Shown: positions 17,688 to 26,546, numbered from the stretch's first letter. The stretch: DNA of 64,000 bases from an uncultured Lachnospiraceae bacterium (GCA_910577785.1 CAJTNT010000013.1:23047-87046); one strand, 5' to 3'. Notes: generated from the sequence alone by a model not told the origin. A program made the numbers and translations.

Positions 17688-19316
17688 TTACTTTTCTTGG
17701 TTATGATTCACAGGGGCAAGGCGGCCATACGAGCCGCTGTGGTATGCACTGGAGATGCCGGCAAGGATATCTTGCGCCATCATGGCATGGGGCGCTATCT
17801 GGCTGGCCTGGCAGTCTGCGGCCACGCCGTGCAGGCATACGCCAAGGGGGGCTGCCTCTGTCGGCTCCATGCCTTGGGCTATCAGGCCGGCCAGGATGCC
17901 GGTCAGCACATCGCCGGAACCGGCCGTGGCCATCCCGTTGTTTCCAGTGGCATTGATATATGCCTGCTGATTGGGGAGGGCTGTTACGGTACGGGCATCT
18001 TTTAAGATGCATATTACATTGTATTCCGCGGCAAAGGAGCGGGCAGCTTGCAGAATCTTTTCTTTGATAGCCAGGATGGGGGTTTTTGTCAGCCTTGCCA
18101 TTTCTCCCAGGTGGGGCGTGAGGATGACAGGAGCCTTCACCTCTTTCAGCCACTCCAAGCGCTCCGAGAGGATATTCAGGCCGTCGGCATCCAGTATCAC
18201 GGGCACGTTGGCTGTCTTCAGCACAGATTCCACCAGAAATTTCGCTTCTTCACCAGTGCCCAGGCCCGGGCCTATCGTAACAGCAGAAGCCCAGTGCAGA
18301 AGCTCGGAGAGGTTAGGGAAAATATTCTTCACATCCTTCACCATCGGCAGCTGGGAGGAATTGAGGCTGCTATTGATGTCATATGCTTCCTCACCTTCAT
18401 CATCCAGCGCTTCATAAGTAGCAAGGATGGCCTCTGGCAATAGCTGCTGCAGGATGACCCGGTTCGACTCTTCGGTGAGGATTTTTACCAGGCCGGCTCC
18501 TGTGCGGTAAGAGGCCTTGGCGCTTAGAAATGCGGCTCCGGCCATATTCCGGCTGCCAGCCACCGTCAGTACCTTGCCATAGGTGCCTTTGTTGGAATCT
18601 TTCTGCCTTCTGGGAATCCGTGCCAGGCATTCCGCCTTAGTCAGGTACAGATTCGGAGATTCCGTAAGAAAACTATGCCTGTCAATGCCAATCTGTTTGA
18701 CCCGTACCTCTCCGGCATATTCTGCTCCCGGATACAGCACAAGGCCGCTTTTTGCAAATGCGAAGGTAACCGTCAGCTCTGCCCGGAAGCCAATGCCCAT
18801 CACCTGCCCGGTATCGGCATGGATCCCAGAGGGGATATCAACCGCCACCTTCCAGCCTTCTTTCTGGTTCATGTCCACGATATAGTCCTGGTAAATGCCT
18901 TCCAGATCTCTGCCCAGCCCAATCCCAAACAAGGCGTCGACGACGGCCCAGAACTCCTTCTTGGGGATTGCATGGCCAATCGGAACGCCATAATTCCCCA
19001 AGATTTCCATCTGTTTCCTAGTCTCTGCGGAAGCTTTTTCCCGGTTTGGAGGCATTACAAGGACAACGTCATACCCTTTCTGCCAGAGCATACGCCCAAT
19101 AGCCAGCCCATCCCCGCCGTTATTCCCCAGGCCGCACACCACCAATATGGAATGGCTTGCGCGTTCCTGGCTCTTCTCTTGCCCAAAAAGCCTCTCAATT
19201 TCATCCACTACGCCCAGCGCCGCCCGCTCCATCAATACCAGGGACGGCACTCCAAAATGCTCGATTGTATTTCTGTCACATTGTTTCATCTGCTGACTGC
19301 CAACTAAAATCTCCAT
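17688..19316 (-). CDS. nnr: Bifunctional NAD(P)H-hydrate repair enzyme (epimerase + ADP-dependent dehydratase)
   Basis: A fused enzyme of about 542 residues that repairs hydrated NADH/NADPH. The N-terminal YjeF_N epimerase (1-215) has GLGNNGGDGLAIGRML and AVDIPSGIHADTG. The C-terminal carbohydrate-kinase-like dehydratase (230-535) has GSRNMAGAAFLSAKA, VTIGPGLG and the catalytic NGMATAGSGDVLTGILAGL region. ATG at 19316 fits the GAAGGGAA site better than a GTG three codons upstream. It lies upstream of alr on the same strand. Confidence 0.95.
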   Translation of the reverse strand: MEILVGSQQMKQCDRNTIEHFGVPSLVLMERAALGVVDEIERLFGQEKSQERASHSILVVCGLGNNGGDGLAIGRMLWQKGYDVVLVMPPNREKASAETRKQMEILGNYGVPIGHAIPKKEFWAVVDALFGIGLGRDLEGIYQDYIVDMNQKEGWKVAVDIPSGIHADTGQVMGIGFRAELTVTFAFAKSGLVLYPGAEYAGEVRVKQIGIDRHSFLTESPNLYLTKAECLARIPRRQKDSNKGTYGKVLTVAGSRNMAGAAFLSAKASYRTGAGLVKILTEESNRVILQQLLPEAILATYEALDDEGEEAYDINSSLNSSQLPMVKDVKNIFPNLSELLHWASAVTIGPGLGTGEEAKFLVESVLKTANVPVILDADGLNILSERLEWLKEVKAPVILTPHLGEMARLTKTPILAIKEKILQAARSFAAEYNVICILKDARTVTALPNQQAYINATGNNGMATAGSGDVLTGILAGLIAQGMEPTEAAPLGVCLHGVAADCQASQIAPHAMMAQDILAGISSAYHSGSYGRLAPVNHNQEK

Positions 19317-19402
19317 TGCCTGCACTTCCCTTCTGCCTGCCGAAAACCCGCCGGAACATTCTCTTTCCTGCCAAACACCCGCCTAGCCATTACCTTTCCT
19401 GC

Positions 19403-20017
19403 CTATTTATACTCCGCCCGGTAGCGGATATCAAACATATCTGTCATCCGGGCGCCAAATATATCATGCAGATATGTGTACATTTCCTTATTCTTCCCCT
19501 CGATGCTCTCTTTGCGGATGACCTTTTTCTTCAGTTCGATGCGTGTGCTGCGGATCCACTCCGCAATCTGATCCCGCTCTGCCTCATAACGGCTCATCAT
19601 CCCATAACAATATTCCATGGTTTCCGCCATCAGCTGTTCATTGTCTGCCTTCAATTCCCCTTCCAGGCTTTTCATCTCCGCCCTGCTCCCGCCCATCCTG
19701 TCGTTGATTTCCGTAATCAGCCGCCGGTCTTCTTGGAGCCTGGCTGTCTCCTGCCCTTCCTCGCCAATCTCATCCATATTCACCACGATATTCTTCATCA
19801 GCTTATCCTTAAGGCCCTTGAGATCCTTCATATCCTGGTTCAGCCTTCCCTGCCTCGCCAGATGCTTATTGACCTTTTTCTCCAGCCTCTGGATTTCCTT
19901 GGGCTTGCCGTCCGCCGAAAACAGATGATGCCATTTCTGATCCAATACTAAGATTGGAATGTCCTTGCTCTGCGCAATCCTCATAAAACGGGGATCCGTA
20001 TTCTTCTTTTTTCCCAT
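19403..20017 (-). CDS. Conserved coiled-coil protein of unknown function
   Basis: A 204-residue, strongly charged, Met- and Lys/Glu-rich protein without membrane segments. After a short N-terminal region (DPRFMRIAQSKDIPILVLDQKWHHLF), residues 45-180 look like an almost continuous coiled coil. ATG at 20017 follows CAGGAGTG at good spacing; a TTG two codons earlier is less likely. Its place between rex and nnr on the same strand recalls other Lachnospiraceae chromosomes. I do not recognise a named family. A structural role is inference only. Confidence 0.6.
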   Translation of the reverse strand: MGKKKNTDPRFMRIAQSKDIPILVLDQKWHHLFSADGKPKEIQRLEKKVNKHLARQGRLNQDMKDLKGLKDKLMKNIVVNMDEIGEEGQETARLQEDRRLITEINDRMGGSRAEMKSLEGELKADNEQLMAETMEYCYGMMSRYEAERDQIAEWIRSTRIELKKKVIRKESIEGKNKEMYTYLHDIFGARMTDMFDIRYRAEYK

Positions 20018-20040
20018 ATGCAATCACTCCTGAATCATTT

Positions 20041-20679
20041 CTATGATTCCTCTTTCTTCCTGTTCGCAATATTATAAGACAGCTGCATCAGGCTATCAGA
20101 GAGATGTACGCTCTCCACTACCACATGCTCTGGCACTTCCAGATCCAGGTGGGCAAAATTCCAAATCGCATTTACCCCCAGCTCCACCAGCATATTTGCC
20201 ACCTTCCCCGCCTTTTCCTTGGGCATGGTAAGCGCTGCGATATCCACCCTATGTTCCTGGAGGAACTCCTTCATCTCGTCCAGCATATGCACCCTGGCTC
20301 CCCTGACAGCAATCCCCTGCAGCGCTGGGTTGACGTCGAACAGGCCAATGATAACAAATCCCATCCGTTCAAACTTCACATAATTGGCAAGCGCCTGCCC
20401 CAGGTTGCCGGCGCCGATCACAATCATATTGTGCTGCTGGTTCATTCCCATAATCCTGCCAATCTCATCATAGAGGTACCTTACATTATATCCATACCCT
20501 TGCTGTCCAAAACCACCGAAATTATTCAAATCCTGCCGGATCTGGGAGGCTGTCACCCGCATCCTGGCGCTTAGTTCACTGGATGAAATCCGTTCCACAT
20601 TGTCTTCCAGAAGCTCCCCCAGATATCTGTAATATCTTGGCAGCCTTCGGATCACTGCCTGTGAAATCCCTTTGTCCAT
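20041..20679 (-). CDS. rex: Redox-sensing transcriptional repressor Rex
   Basis: A 212-residue Rex. The N-terminal winged helix contains SSSELSARMRVTASQIRQDLNNFGGFGQQGYGYNV. The Rossmann domain with VIGAGNLGQALANY binds NADH/NAD+, and the C-terminal domain-swapped helix carries LSYNIAN. Rex represses fermentation and hydrogenase genes when NAD+/NADH is high. AGGAGGTGCA precedes the ATG at 20679; a longer frame lacks such a site. The upstream gap is filled by a palindromic element, so rex transcription must cross or start within it. Confidence 0.96.
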   Translation of the reverse strand: MDKGISQAVIRRLPRYYRYLGELLEDNVERISSSELSARMRVTASQIRQDLNNFGGFGQQGYGYNVRYLYDEIGRIMGMNQQHNMIVIGAGNLGQALANYVKFERMGFVIIGLFDVNPALQGIAVRGARVHMLDEMKEFLQEHRVDIAALTMPKEKAGKVANMLVELGVNAIWNFAHLDLEVPEHVVVESVHLSDSLMQLSYNIANRKKEES

Positions 20680-20685
20680 TGCACC

Positions 20686-20708
20686 TCCTATTCCGCATAC
20701 GCAATCCA
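20686..20708. repeat. 23-bp direct repeat flanking palindromic element copy 2
   Basis: The 23 bases here, containing CTATTCCGCATACGCAATCC, recur exactly at 20838-20860, on the other side of the palindromic element. The second copy is the 3' end of the ABC-F gene, encoding KWIAYAE plus stop on the minus strand. The arrangement is what an insertion or duplication event with a target repeat would leave. Confidence 0.85.
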
Positions 20709-20837
20709 CTTGTTACTATATCACGGCCTAGAGAGGCCGCGAATAGTAACGATTCGGGGCGATATTTTGAGTTTTGCTGCGCAAAAATCGCCCCTCACTC
20801 CTGAACACCTTCTCATGGAATGCGCAGTTCTGCGCAT
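20709..20837. repeat. Dispersed palindromic intergenic element, copy 2
   Basis: This matches the reverse complement of the element at 2347-2484. Shared blocks include TAGTAACGATTCGGGGCGATAT, gagttttgct, ATCGCCCCTCACTCCTGAA and the hairpin GGAATGCGC...GCGCATTCC. It separates rex from the ABC-F gene and is bracketed by the 23-bp direct repeat. Strong secondary structure on either strand could act in transcript processing or termination after the ABC-F gene. Confidence 0.85.
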
Positions 20838-20839
20838 TC

Positions 20840-22753
20840 CTATTCCGCATACGCAATCCATTTTTCATATAAAGCGTCCCGCTCTTTCTGCAGACTGTCA
20901 TACTCCTGCTGCAGCTCCTGCAGCTTTACGGAATTGGTAGCCACCTCGCTATCCTGGAACAGGATTTCAATTTCCCCAATCCTCTGTTCCGCCGCTTCAA
21001 TGGACGCCTCCGTCCGCGCCCTGTCGTTGGCGATCTTCCGCTGCCTGGCCTGCTCTTCTTTCTTCTGCTTCCAGTCCGCCTTATTGCTCTTCTCCTTCGC
21101 CTCCCTGCCCATTCCTTCGGCCTGCGGGGCATAGACGGCGGTCAGTTCCCTGCATTTCTCCAGGTAGTAATCGTAATTCCCCAGATAATTGACCAACGCC
21201 TGGCCTGTGAGGTCTAGAATACGGGTGGCCGTCTTGTTGATAAAATACCGGTCATGGGACACAAACAGCACGGTTCCCTGATAGTGGTTTAGTGCCTGCT
21301 CCAAAATTTCCTTGGACGTAATATCCAGGTGGTTCGTCGGCTCGTCCAGGATGAGGAAGTTGGCTTCCGACAGCATCAGCTTCGCTAAGGACACCCGCCC
21401 CCGCTCCCCGCCGCTTAGATCCGCAATCCGCTTAAACACCTCATCCCCCGTAAAGAGGAAGGCCGCCAGCACATTGCGTATTTCTGTATGCGTCAGCTCT
21501 GGGTATTCATCTGAGATTTCTTCCATCAGAGTTTTCTCCGTATGGAGTACCTGATGCTCCTGGTCATAATAGCCGATGTGTACATTTGTCCCCAGACGCA
21601 CCATGCCGCCGTCCGCCTCCAGCATCCCATTGATAATCTTTAAAATCGTTGTCTTGCCTGTCCCATTGTCACCAATCAAAGCCACATGCTCCCCGCGCTT
21701 CACCTCAAAATCAAGGCCTGCAAACAGCTGCTGCCCCGGGTAAGCCTTTGCCAGATGCTCCACCTTCAGCACATCATTGCCGCTTTTTACCCGCGGCTCT
21801 AAATGCAGGTGGATATCCGTATTCTCCTCCATGGGCTTTTCTAAGCGCTCGATTTTACGGAGCATCTTCTCCCGGCTCTCCGCCCGCTTAATGGACTTCT
21901 CACGGTTAAAGGATTTGAGCTTGGCAATCACTTCCTGCTGATGCTTAATCTCCCGCTGCTGGTTGTAATACTGTTTCAGCTGCGCCTGACGAACCTCGGC
22001 CCGCTTCCTGGCGTAATCGGTATAGTTCCCCAGGTAAGTAGCCACCTGGCAGCGGTCCAGCTCCACTACCTTGCCCACCACACGGTCAAGAAAATAGCGG
22101 TCATGGGACACAATCACCACTGCCCCCTTATAATTCACCAAAAAAGTCTCCAGCCAGGTAATAGAACCGATGTCCAGATGATTCGTCGGCTCATCCAAAA
22201 GGATCACATCCGGCTTCGTCACCAGTAGCCTGCCGAGGCAGACCCGGGTCCTCTGCCCGCCGGACAGCTCCTGCATGCGCTTTGTAAATTCTTCTTCGGC
22301 AAATCCCAGCCCTTTGATAACACCCACAACCTCACTTTTATAGGTGTCACCTCCCTGCTGCGCAAAGGCATGGCTTTGCTGGTTATACCGTTCCATCAGC
22401 CGCTCTAACTCTTCCCCCTGGCAATGGCTCATCGCGGCCTCCATGGATACCAGCTGATCCTGGAGGTCAATCACCTCCTGCCGGGCCAAGAGAACCTCCT
22501 CATAAATGCTGCGGTTGCCGGATATGTCCGGGTTCTGCGGCAGGTAGCCAATGGTCTTGTTCTTGGCCAGCACCACCTGCCCCTGATCCGCCTCCAGCTC
22601 GCCCATAATAATCCGAAGCAGGGTTGTCTTCCCTGCTCCGTTGATGCCTACAATCGCCGCCTTCTCATTCTCCTCGATGTGGAAGGAGGCGTTCTGTATA
22701 ATTTCATCTGTGCCGAAAGCCTTGCTGACGCCCTGGCACGCTAACGCCATCAT
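20840..22753 (-). CDS. ABC-F family ATPase (YdiF/Uup-like)
   Basis: This 637-residue protein has two ATPase domains and no membrane part. Walker A motifs are GINGAGKTT (about 35) and GDNGTGKTT (about 360). Signature LSGGQ and LSGGE motifs are each followed by LLDEPTNHLD or ILDEPTNHLD. A charged linker and a C-terminal coiled coil (about 540-637) fit the YdiF/Uup group of ribosome-associated ABC-F proteins. The start codon overlaps the icd stop as ATGA, implying translational coupling. The last seven codons lie inside one copy of the 23-bp repeat flanking the palindromic element. Confidence 0.93.
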   Translation of the reverse strand: MMALACQGVSKAFGTDEIIQNASFHIEENEKAAIVGINGAGKTTLLRIIMGELEADQGQVVLAKNKTIGYLPQNPDISGNRSIYEEVLLARQEVIDLQDQLVSMEAAMSHCQGEELERLMERYNQQSHAFAQQGGDTYKSEVVGVIKGLGFAEEEFTKRMQELSGGQRTRVCLGRLLVTKPDVILLDEPTNHLDIGSITWLETFLVNYKGAVVIVSHDRYFLDRVVGKVVELDRCQVATYLGNYTDYARKRAEVRQAQLKQYYNQQREIKHQQEVIAKLKSFNREKSIKRAESREKMLRKIERLEKPMEENTDIHLHLEPRVKSGNDVLKVEHLAKAYPGQQLFAGLDFEVKRGEHVALIGDNGTGKTTILKIINGMLEADGGMVRLGTNVHIGYYDQEHQVLHTEKTLMEEISDEYPELTHTEIRNVLAAFLFTGDEVFKRIADLSGGERGRVSLAKLMLSEANFLILDEPTNHLDITSKEILEQALNHYQGTVLFVSHDRYFINKTATRILDLTGQALVNYLGNYDYYLEKCRELTAVYAPQAEGMGREAKEKSNKADWKQKKEEQARQRKIANDRARTEASIEAAEQRIGEIEILFQDSEVATNSVKLQELQQEYDSLQKERDALYEKWIAYAE

Positions 22754-23952
22754 TTTTCCAGAACCTCCCTAATTGCCTTGATAAACCCTTCGCTGTTCAG
22801 AACGGTCGGGTTCTCAATCGTTGTAATCAATGCCAGATCTTTTGTCATCTTGCCGGATTCAATGGTAGCCAGGCAGGCCTGCTCCAGCCTGTCCGCAAAT
22901 GCGCTCAGCTCAGGGATCCCATCCAGTTCCCCACGCTTCCTGAGCGCCCCTGTCCATGCAAAAATCGTCGCCACGGAATTGGTAGAAGTCTCCTCCCCGT
23001 TCAGGTGCTTATAATAATGCCTCTGCACGGTTCCATGCGCCGCCTCATACTCGTAATACCCTTCCGGGGATACCAGCACGGAAGTCATCATTGCCAAGGA
23101 GCCAAAAGCAGAACTTACCATGTCGCTCATCACATCCCCGTCATAATTCTTGCAGGCCCAGATAAATCCGCCCTCAGCCTTCATAATCCGCGCAACCGCA
23201 TCATCAATCAGGGTATAGAAATACTCAATCCCTGCCTCCCTGAACTTCGCATCGTATTCCTTCTCATAAATCTCCTGGAAAATATCCTTAAACGTATGGT
23301 CGTATTTCTTGGAAATGGTATCCTTGGTGGCAAACCACAGATCCTGCCTGGTATCCAGCGCATAATTAAAGCAGCTCCTGGCAAAGCTTTCGATCGAACC
23401 TACCAGGTTATGCTGCCCCTGGACAATGCCCGCCCCGGTAAATTCATGGATCAGCTCCCTGGTCTCTGTACCGTCCTCCGCCGTATACACCAGCTCACAT
23501 TTGCCGGCGCCCGGGATCTTCATCTCGCTTGCCTTGTACACATCCCCATAGGCATGGCGGGCAATCGTAATCGGCTTCTTCCAGTTCCTGACGCAAGGCT
23601 CGATGCCCTTGACCGTAATCGGGGCGCGGAATACGGTGCCGTCAAGAATCGCGCGGATGGTACCGTTGGGGCTTTTCCACATCTGTTTGAGATCATATTC
23701 CGTCATACGGGCAGCGTTGGGGGTAATGGTAGCGCATTTGACGGCCACGCCATACTTCTTGGTGGCCTCCGCAGAGTCAAAAGTTACCTGGTCATCCGTC
23801 TCATTGCGGTGCTCCAGGCCCAAATCGTAATATTCTGTCTTCAAATCCACAAACGGCAAAATCAGCTCATCCTTAATCATTTTCCAAAGAATGCGGGTCA
23901 TCTCGTCCCCATCCATCTCCACCAGCGGAGTTGTCATTTTAATTTTTTCCAT
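22750..23952 (-). CDS. icd: NADP-dependent isocitrate dehydrogenase
   Basis: A 400-residue isocitrate dehydrogenase of the dimeric, eukaryotic-like type. The N-terminus is KMTTPLVEMDGDEMTRILW. KSPNGTIRAILDGTVFR binds isocitrate, and metal-binding acids lie in YDGDVMSDMVSSAFGSL. EAAHGTVQRHYY follows with nearby basic residues, as in NADP-dependent forms. It converts isocitrate to 2-oxoglutarate with NADPH formation, supplying glutamate synthesis. GGAGGACAGGACG precedes the ATG. The ABC-F gene overlaps its 3' end by four bases. Confidence 0.95.
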   Translation of the reverse strand: MEKIKMTTPLVEMDGDEMTRILWKMIKDELILPFVDLKTEYYDLGLEHRNETDDQVTFDSAEATKKYGVAVKCATITPNAARMTEYDLKQMWKSPNGTIRAILDGTVFRAPITVKGIEPCVRNWKKPITIARHAYGDVYKASEMKIPGAGKCELVYTAEDGTETRELIHEFTGAGIVQGQHNLVGSIESFARSCFNYALDTRQDLWFATKDTISKKYDHTFKDIFQEIYEKEYDAKFREAGIEYFYTLIDDAVARIMKAEGGFIWACKNYDGDVMSDMVSSAFGSLAMMTSVLVSPEGYYEYEAAHGTVQRHYYKHLNGEETSTNSVATIFAWTGALRKRGELDGIPELSAFADRLEQACLATIESGKMTKDLALITTIENPTVLNSEGFIKAIREVLEK

Positions 23953-23997
23953 CGTCCTGTCCTCCTGTATTGTAAAGCCAGCTGTATAGTTTGTAAC

Positions 23998-24030
23998 CCT
24001 GAATCATGTTCTCACGGATGTTCCGTGCCT
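23998..24030. repeat. Relic of the dispersed palindromic element
   Basis: CTGAATCATGTTCTCACGGA is identical over 20 bases to the reverse complement of copy 1 (around 2385-2404). A short hairpin CACGG-atgtt-CCGTG follows. The rest of the element is missing. It lies in the divergent region between icd and the gntR operon. Confidence 0.6.
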
Positions 24031-24106
24031 CTTTGGCACTATCGCACCACTATCTCAAATCATATACAAAAGTGGGCATTTTTGTCAAGTAAATTACCAT
24101 TTCTTC

Positions 24107-24152
24107 TTGACTTTTCCCGCAAAACCTTTTATTGTATTACTAAGATAATACA
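24107..24152 (+). promoter_or_regulatory. gntR promoter with overlapping palindromic operator
   Basis: TTGACT (24107-24112) and TATTGT (24130-24135) are 17 bases apart. The perfect inverted repeat TGTATTA-ctaaga-TAATACA (24133-24152) covers the -10 region. YtrA-type GntR regulators bind such palindromes in their own promoters, so autorepression is likely (inference). Confidence 0.7.
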
Positions 24153-24193
24153 GTCATACACAACAGAAACCCACAAGGAAACGAGGTGATGAA

Positions 24194-24853
24194 ATGCCAT
24201 GGAATTTAGACTCTGATAGGCCTATTTTTATTCAGATTATTGACCGAATCCAGGCAGACATAATTGCTGGCTGCTACCAGCCAGGAGACAAGCTGCCCTC
24301 TGTGCGGGAGCTGGCGCAGGATGCATCCGTAAACCCCAACACGATGCAGAAAGCCCTCTCGGAACTGGAACGGACAGGGCTTGTCTATTCCCAGCGCACC
24401 AGCGGGAGGTTTATCACAGAGGACAGGGAGATGATCCGCGCCCTACGGGAGCAGCAGGGGCAGCAAATTGCCCTGCATTTTTTAGAAAACATGAAAAAAC
24501 TAGGGTACGGAAAAGATGAAATCCTAGCCCTGCTTACCCAGCTCCTAGAAACAGCGCTGCATAACCAGCCGCACAGCACAGAGACTCATGGCCACAGCGC
24601 AGAGACTCATGGCCACAGCGCAGAGACTCATACACACAGCGCAGAGACTCATGTATACAGTGCAGAGACTCATACACACAGCGCAGAAACTCATGTATAC
24701 AGCGCAGAGACTCATGGCCACAGCATAGCCCCACATGCACAGCCATACAACGCAGCTGTGCATGCACAGCCAGAGCAAAAACAGCAGCATAAAAGTTCCG
24801 CGCAGGAAAGCCTTGCAGAAGCCTGCAAAATCACTACATGGAGGATACCATGA
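24194..24853 (+). CDS. GntR family regulator (YtrA-like) with His-rich repeat tail
   Basis: Residues 1-115 are a typical YtrA-type GntR protein: PIFIQIIDRIQADIIAGCYQPGDKLPSVRELA, then the recognition region VNPNTMQKALSELERTGLVYSQRTSGRF, then a short dimerisation helix. Such proteins usually end near 120-130 residues. This one continues for about 90 more: eight heptads of the type (H/Y)SAETH(G/T/V) from 21-base repeats, then a His/Gln-rich end. With about 20 histidines the tail could bind metal (inference). It heads an operon with an ABC ATPase and permease, and its stop overlaps the next start as ATGA. Confidence 0.9.
   Translation: MPWNLDSDRPIFIQIIDRIQADIIAGCYQPGDKLPSVRELAQDASVNPNTMQKALSELERTGLVYSQRTSGRFITEDREMIRALREQQGQQIALHFLENMKKLGYGKDEILALLTQLLETALHNQPHSTETHGHSAETHGHSAETHTHSAETHVYSAETHTHSAETHVYSAETHGHSIAPHAQPYNAAVHAQPEQKQQHKSSAQESLAEACKITTWRIP
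24574..24725 (+). repeat. 21-bp minisatellite in gntR
   Basis: About seven units of 21 bases (core cagagactcat plus variable ggccacagcg, acacacagcg or gtatacagcg) run in frame and encode the ETHxHSA heptads. The unit variants alternate, so the array grew by duplication of single and paired units. Confidence 0.9.
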
Positions 24854-25545
24854 TACTATTAGAATGCAAAAACCTAACCAAACAATACGGTTTCCACACT
24901 GCCCTCTCCCATGTCAGCCTGCAGGTAGGCAGCGGCCATATCGTTGGCCTGCTGGGCCCAAATGGCAGCGGCAAGACCACATTACTGAAATTGATCGCTG
25001 GGCTCCTGGCGCCTACCGCCGGGATGGCCTATGTCATGGGCGAGCCTATAGGAATTGGCAGCAAACGGCTCGTCTCCTACCTTCCAGACCACCCCTGCCT
25101 GGGCGGCCACATGCGGGTGCAGGAGGCCATCCACTTTTTTGAAGATTTTTATGTTGATTTTTCTGCTGACTGTGCCCATGACATGCTGGATAAGCTGGAC
25201 ATCGATCCCTGCTGCAGGATCAAATCCCTCTCCAAAGGCACGGCGGAAAAAGTGCAGCTCATCCTGACCATGAGCCGCCAGGCCAGCCTTTATCTGCTGG
25301 ACGAGCCCATTGCCGGGGTAGACCCCGCCGCCAGGGACTATATCCTGCGCACAATTATTTCCAATTATAATGAAAATGCTTCTATCCTCATTTCCACCCA
25401 TCTGATTTCAGATATTGAGAATATTTTAGACGAAGTGATTTTCATCCAGCATGGCTCTATCCGCGCCCACTGTCCCGTAGACAGCATTCGCCAGCAGGAA
25501 GGCAAATCCATTGATTCTATTTTCCGGGAGGTATTCAGATGTTAG
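24850..25545 (+). CDS. ABC transporter ATP-binding protein
   Basis: A 231-residue ATPase with GPNGSGKTTLL (Walker A), a signature reading LSKGTAEKVQ in place of LSGGQ, LLDEPIAGVDP (Walker B) and the H-loop STHLISD. The LSKG signature and short length are typical of YtrB/EcsA-like ATPases regulated by YtrA-type GntR proteins. ATG at 24850 overlaps the gntR stop and follows GGAGG at six bases; an ATG 12 bases earlier is less suitable. It overlaps the permease gene by seven bases. The substrate is unknown; such exporters often respond to cell-wall-active compounds. Confidence 0.92.
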   Translation: MILLECKNLTKQYGFHTALSHVSLQVGSGHIVGLLGPNGSGKTTLLKLIAGLLAPTAGMAYVMGEPIGIGSKRLVSYLPDHPCLGGHMRVQEAIHFFEDFYVDFSADCAHDMLDKLDIDPCCRIKSLSKGTAEKVQLILTMSRQASLYLLDEPIAGVDPAARDYILRTIISNYNENASILISTHLISDIENILDEVIFIQHGSIRAHCPVDSIRQQEGKSIDSIFREVFRC

Positions 25546-26342
25546 CAAAATTGATAAAATACGAATGGAAGGCTTCTTACAAGACGCTGACTGCTGTCAA
25601 CCTTACGTCAGCAATCCTTACCCTGCTTGGATGCCTATTTCTGCGGCTGGCTGCTTCCAGCCGGGAGGAAGGCATCCTGCTGTCCATTCTTTTCATTGTG
25701 TTTTATACGTTATCCCTGTCTGCCTTTAACCTGGTGACGCAGTTTTACATCTACTTCCGCTTTTACCGGAACTTTTATACAGCGGAAGGCTACCTAATGC
25801 ACACGCTGCCTGTTACGCCTCTGCAGCTTCTCCACTCCAAACTTATCGTAGGGTACCTTTGGATTACGCTAAATTCCCTGCTCAACCTGCTCGCCCTGGC
25901 CGCCCTGACCTGGTCGTCCGGCCTCTTGGAGCTGCCAAATGCCTACACGGAACTGCTGATCCTCTACCGATACACCTTTGGCGCCTCCCCTTTGCAATTT
26001 TCCCTCCTGTTCCTGGCGTCTATGGTCATCAGCTGCTTTAGCACCCTGATGATGGGATACCTCAGCATCCTCTTAGGCCAGCTGGTGGAAAAATACAAGC
26101 TGGGCGCTGCCATCGGTTTTTTCATCGCCCTCTACCTTGGCAGCCAGATCATTGCCTCCTTGGTGACCGTATTCCCCAGCGTCCTGCAGGCCCTTTCTGG
26201 CCGCCTAGGGTATTACGGGCAGTTTGGCCTCGGATTTTATGGGGGCATCATCGGCGTGGTATGCCTGACCCAACTCCTGTTTGGGGCTGCCTTCTACGCC
26301 ATCTGCCTCTTTTTGATGCAGCGCAGGGTGAACCTGGATTAG
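25539..26342 (+). CDS. ABC transporter permease
   Basis: 267 residues with six predicted membrane segments: about 18-40, 48-72, 100-125, 150-180, 190-215 and 230-258. The N-terminus MLAKLIKYEWKAS, with a cytoplasmic helix before the first segment, is typical of ABC-2-like permeases paired with YtrA-regulated ATPases. The start overlaps the ATPase gene. It is the last gene of the gntR operon and is followed by a run of palindromes at 26346-26498. Confidence 0.85.
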   Translation: MLAKLIKYEWKASYKTLTAVNLTSAILTLLGCLFLRLAASSREEGILLSILFIVFYTLSLSAFNLVTQFYIYFRFYRNFYTAEGYLMHTLPVTPLQLLHSKLIVGYLWITLNSLLNLLALAALTWSSGLLELPNAYTELLILYRYTFGASPLQFSLLFLASMVISCFSTLMMGYLSILLGQLVEKYKLGAAIGFFIALYLGSQIIASLVTVFPSVLQALSGRLGYYGQFGLGFYGGIIGVVCLTQLLFGAAFYAICLFLMQRRVNLD

Positions 26343-26345
26343 AAA

Positions 26346-26522
26346 CTGCCACAGATATGCGCATGGCCGGTAAAATCTGCCAAAAATACCGTGGCAGATG
26401 GATCGGATGCCCTATAAAAATTTTATAGGATACCACAGATTTCCACTTTCCGCCATGCGATATGGCGCAAATTTATTTTATGCCAAAATAGCATGGCGAA
26501 CCCCTCCCCCTTTGCCTATACT
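26346..26522 (+). promoter_or_regulatory. Cluster of palindromes and a candidate promoter before a micro-ORF
   Basis: The gap between the permease and the micro-ORF holds four inverted repeats. These are CTGCCAC/GTGGCAG (26346-26352 with 26391-26397), ATCTGCC/GGCAGAT (26375-26381 with 26393-26399), a perfect 19-base palindrome CCTATAAAAATTTTATAGG (26411-26429), and CGCCAT-gcgat-ATGGCG (26451-26467) with another GCATGGCG at 26491-26498. A -10-like TATACT is at 26517-26522; the -35 is poor. The density suggests operator sites, possibly for the neighbouring XRE regulator (inference). Confidence 0.5.
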
Positions 26523-26546
26523 TTACTCAAGAGGAAGGTGTGATTC

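Noticed and set aside
24574..24725. CRISPR-like regular repeats
   Set aside because: Units are contiguous 21-mers with no spacers, in frame within a GntR gene.
24545..24790. Minus-strand frames of 77-81 codons with Met/Ser/Leu/Cys repeats
   Set aside because: They are the antisense of the 21-bp array in the GntR gene and have no start context.
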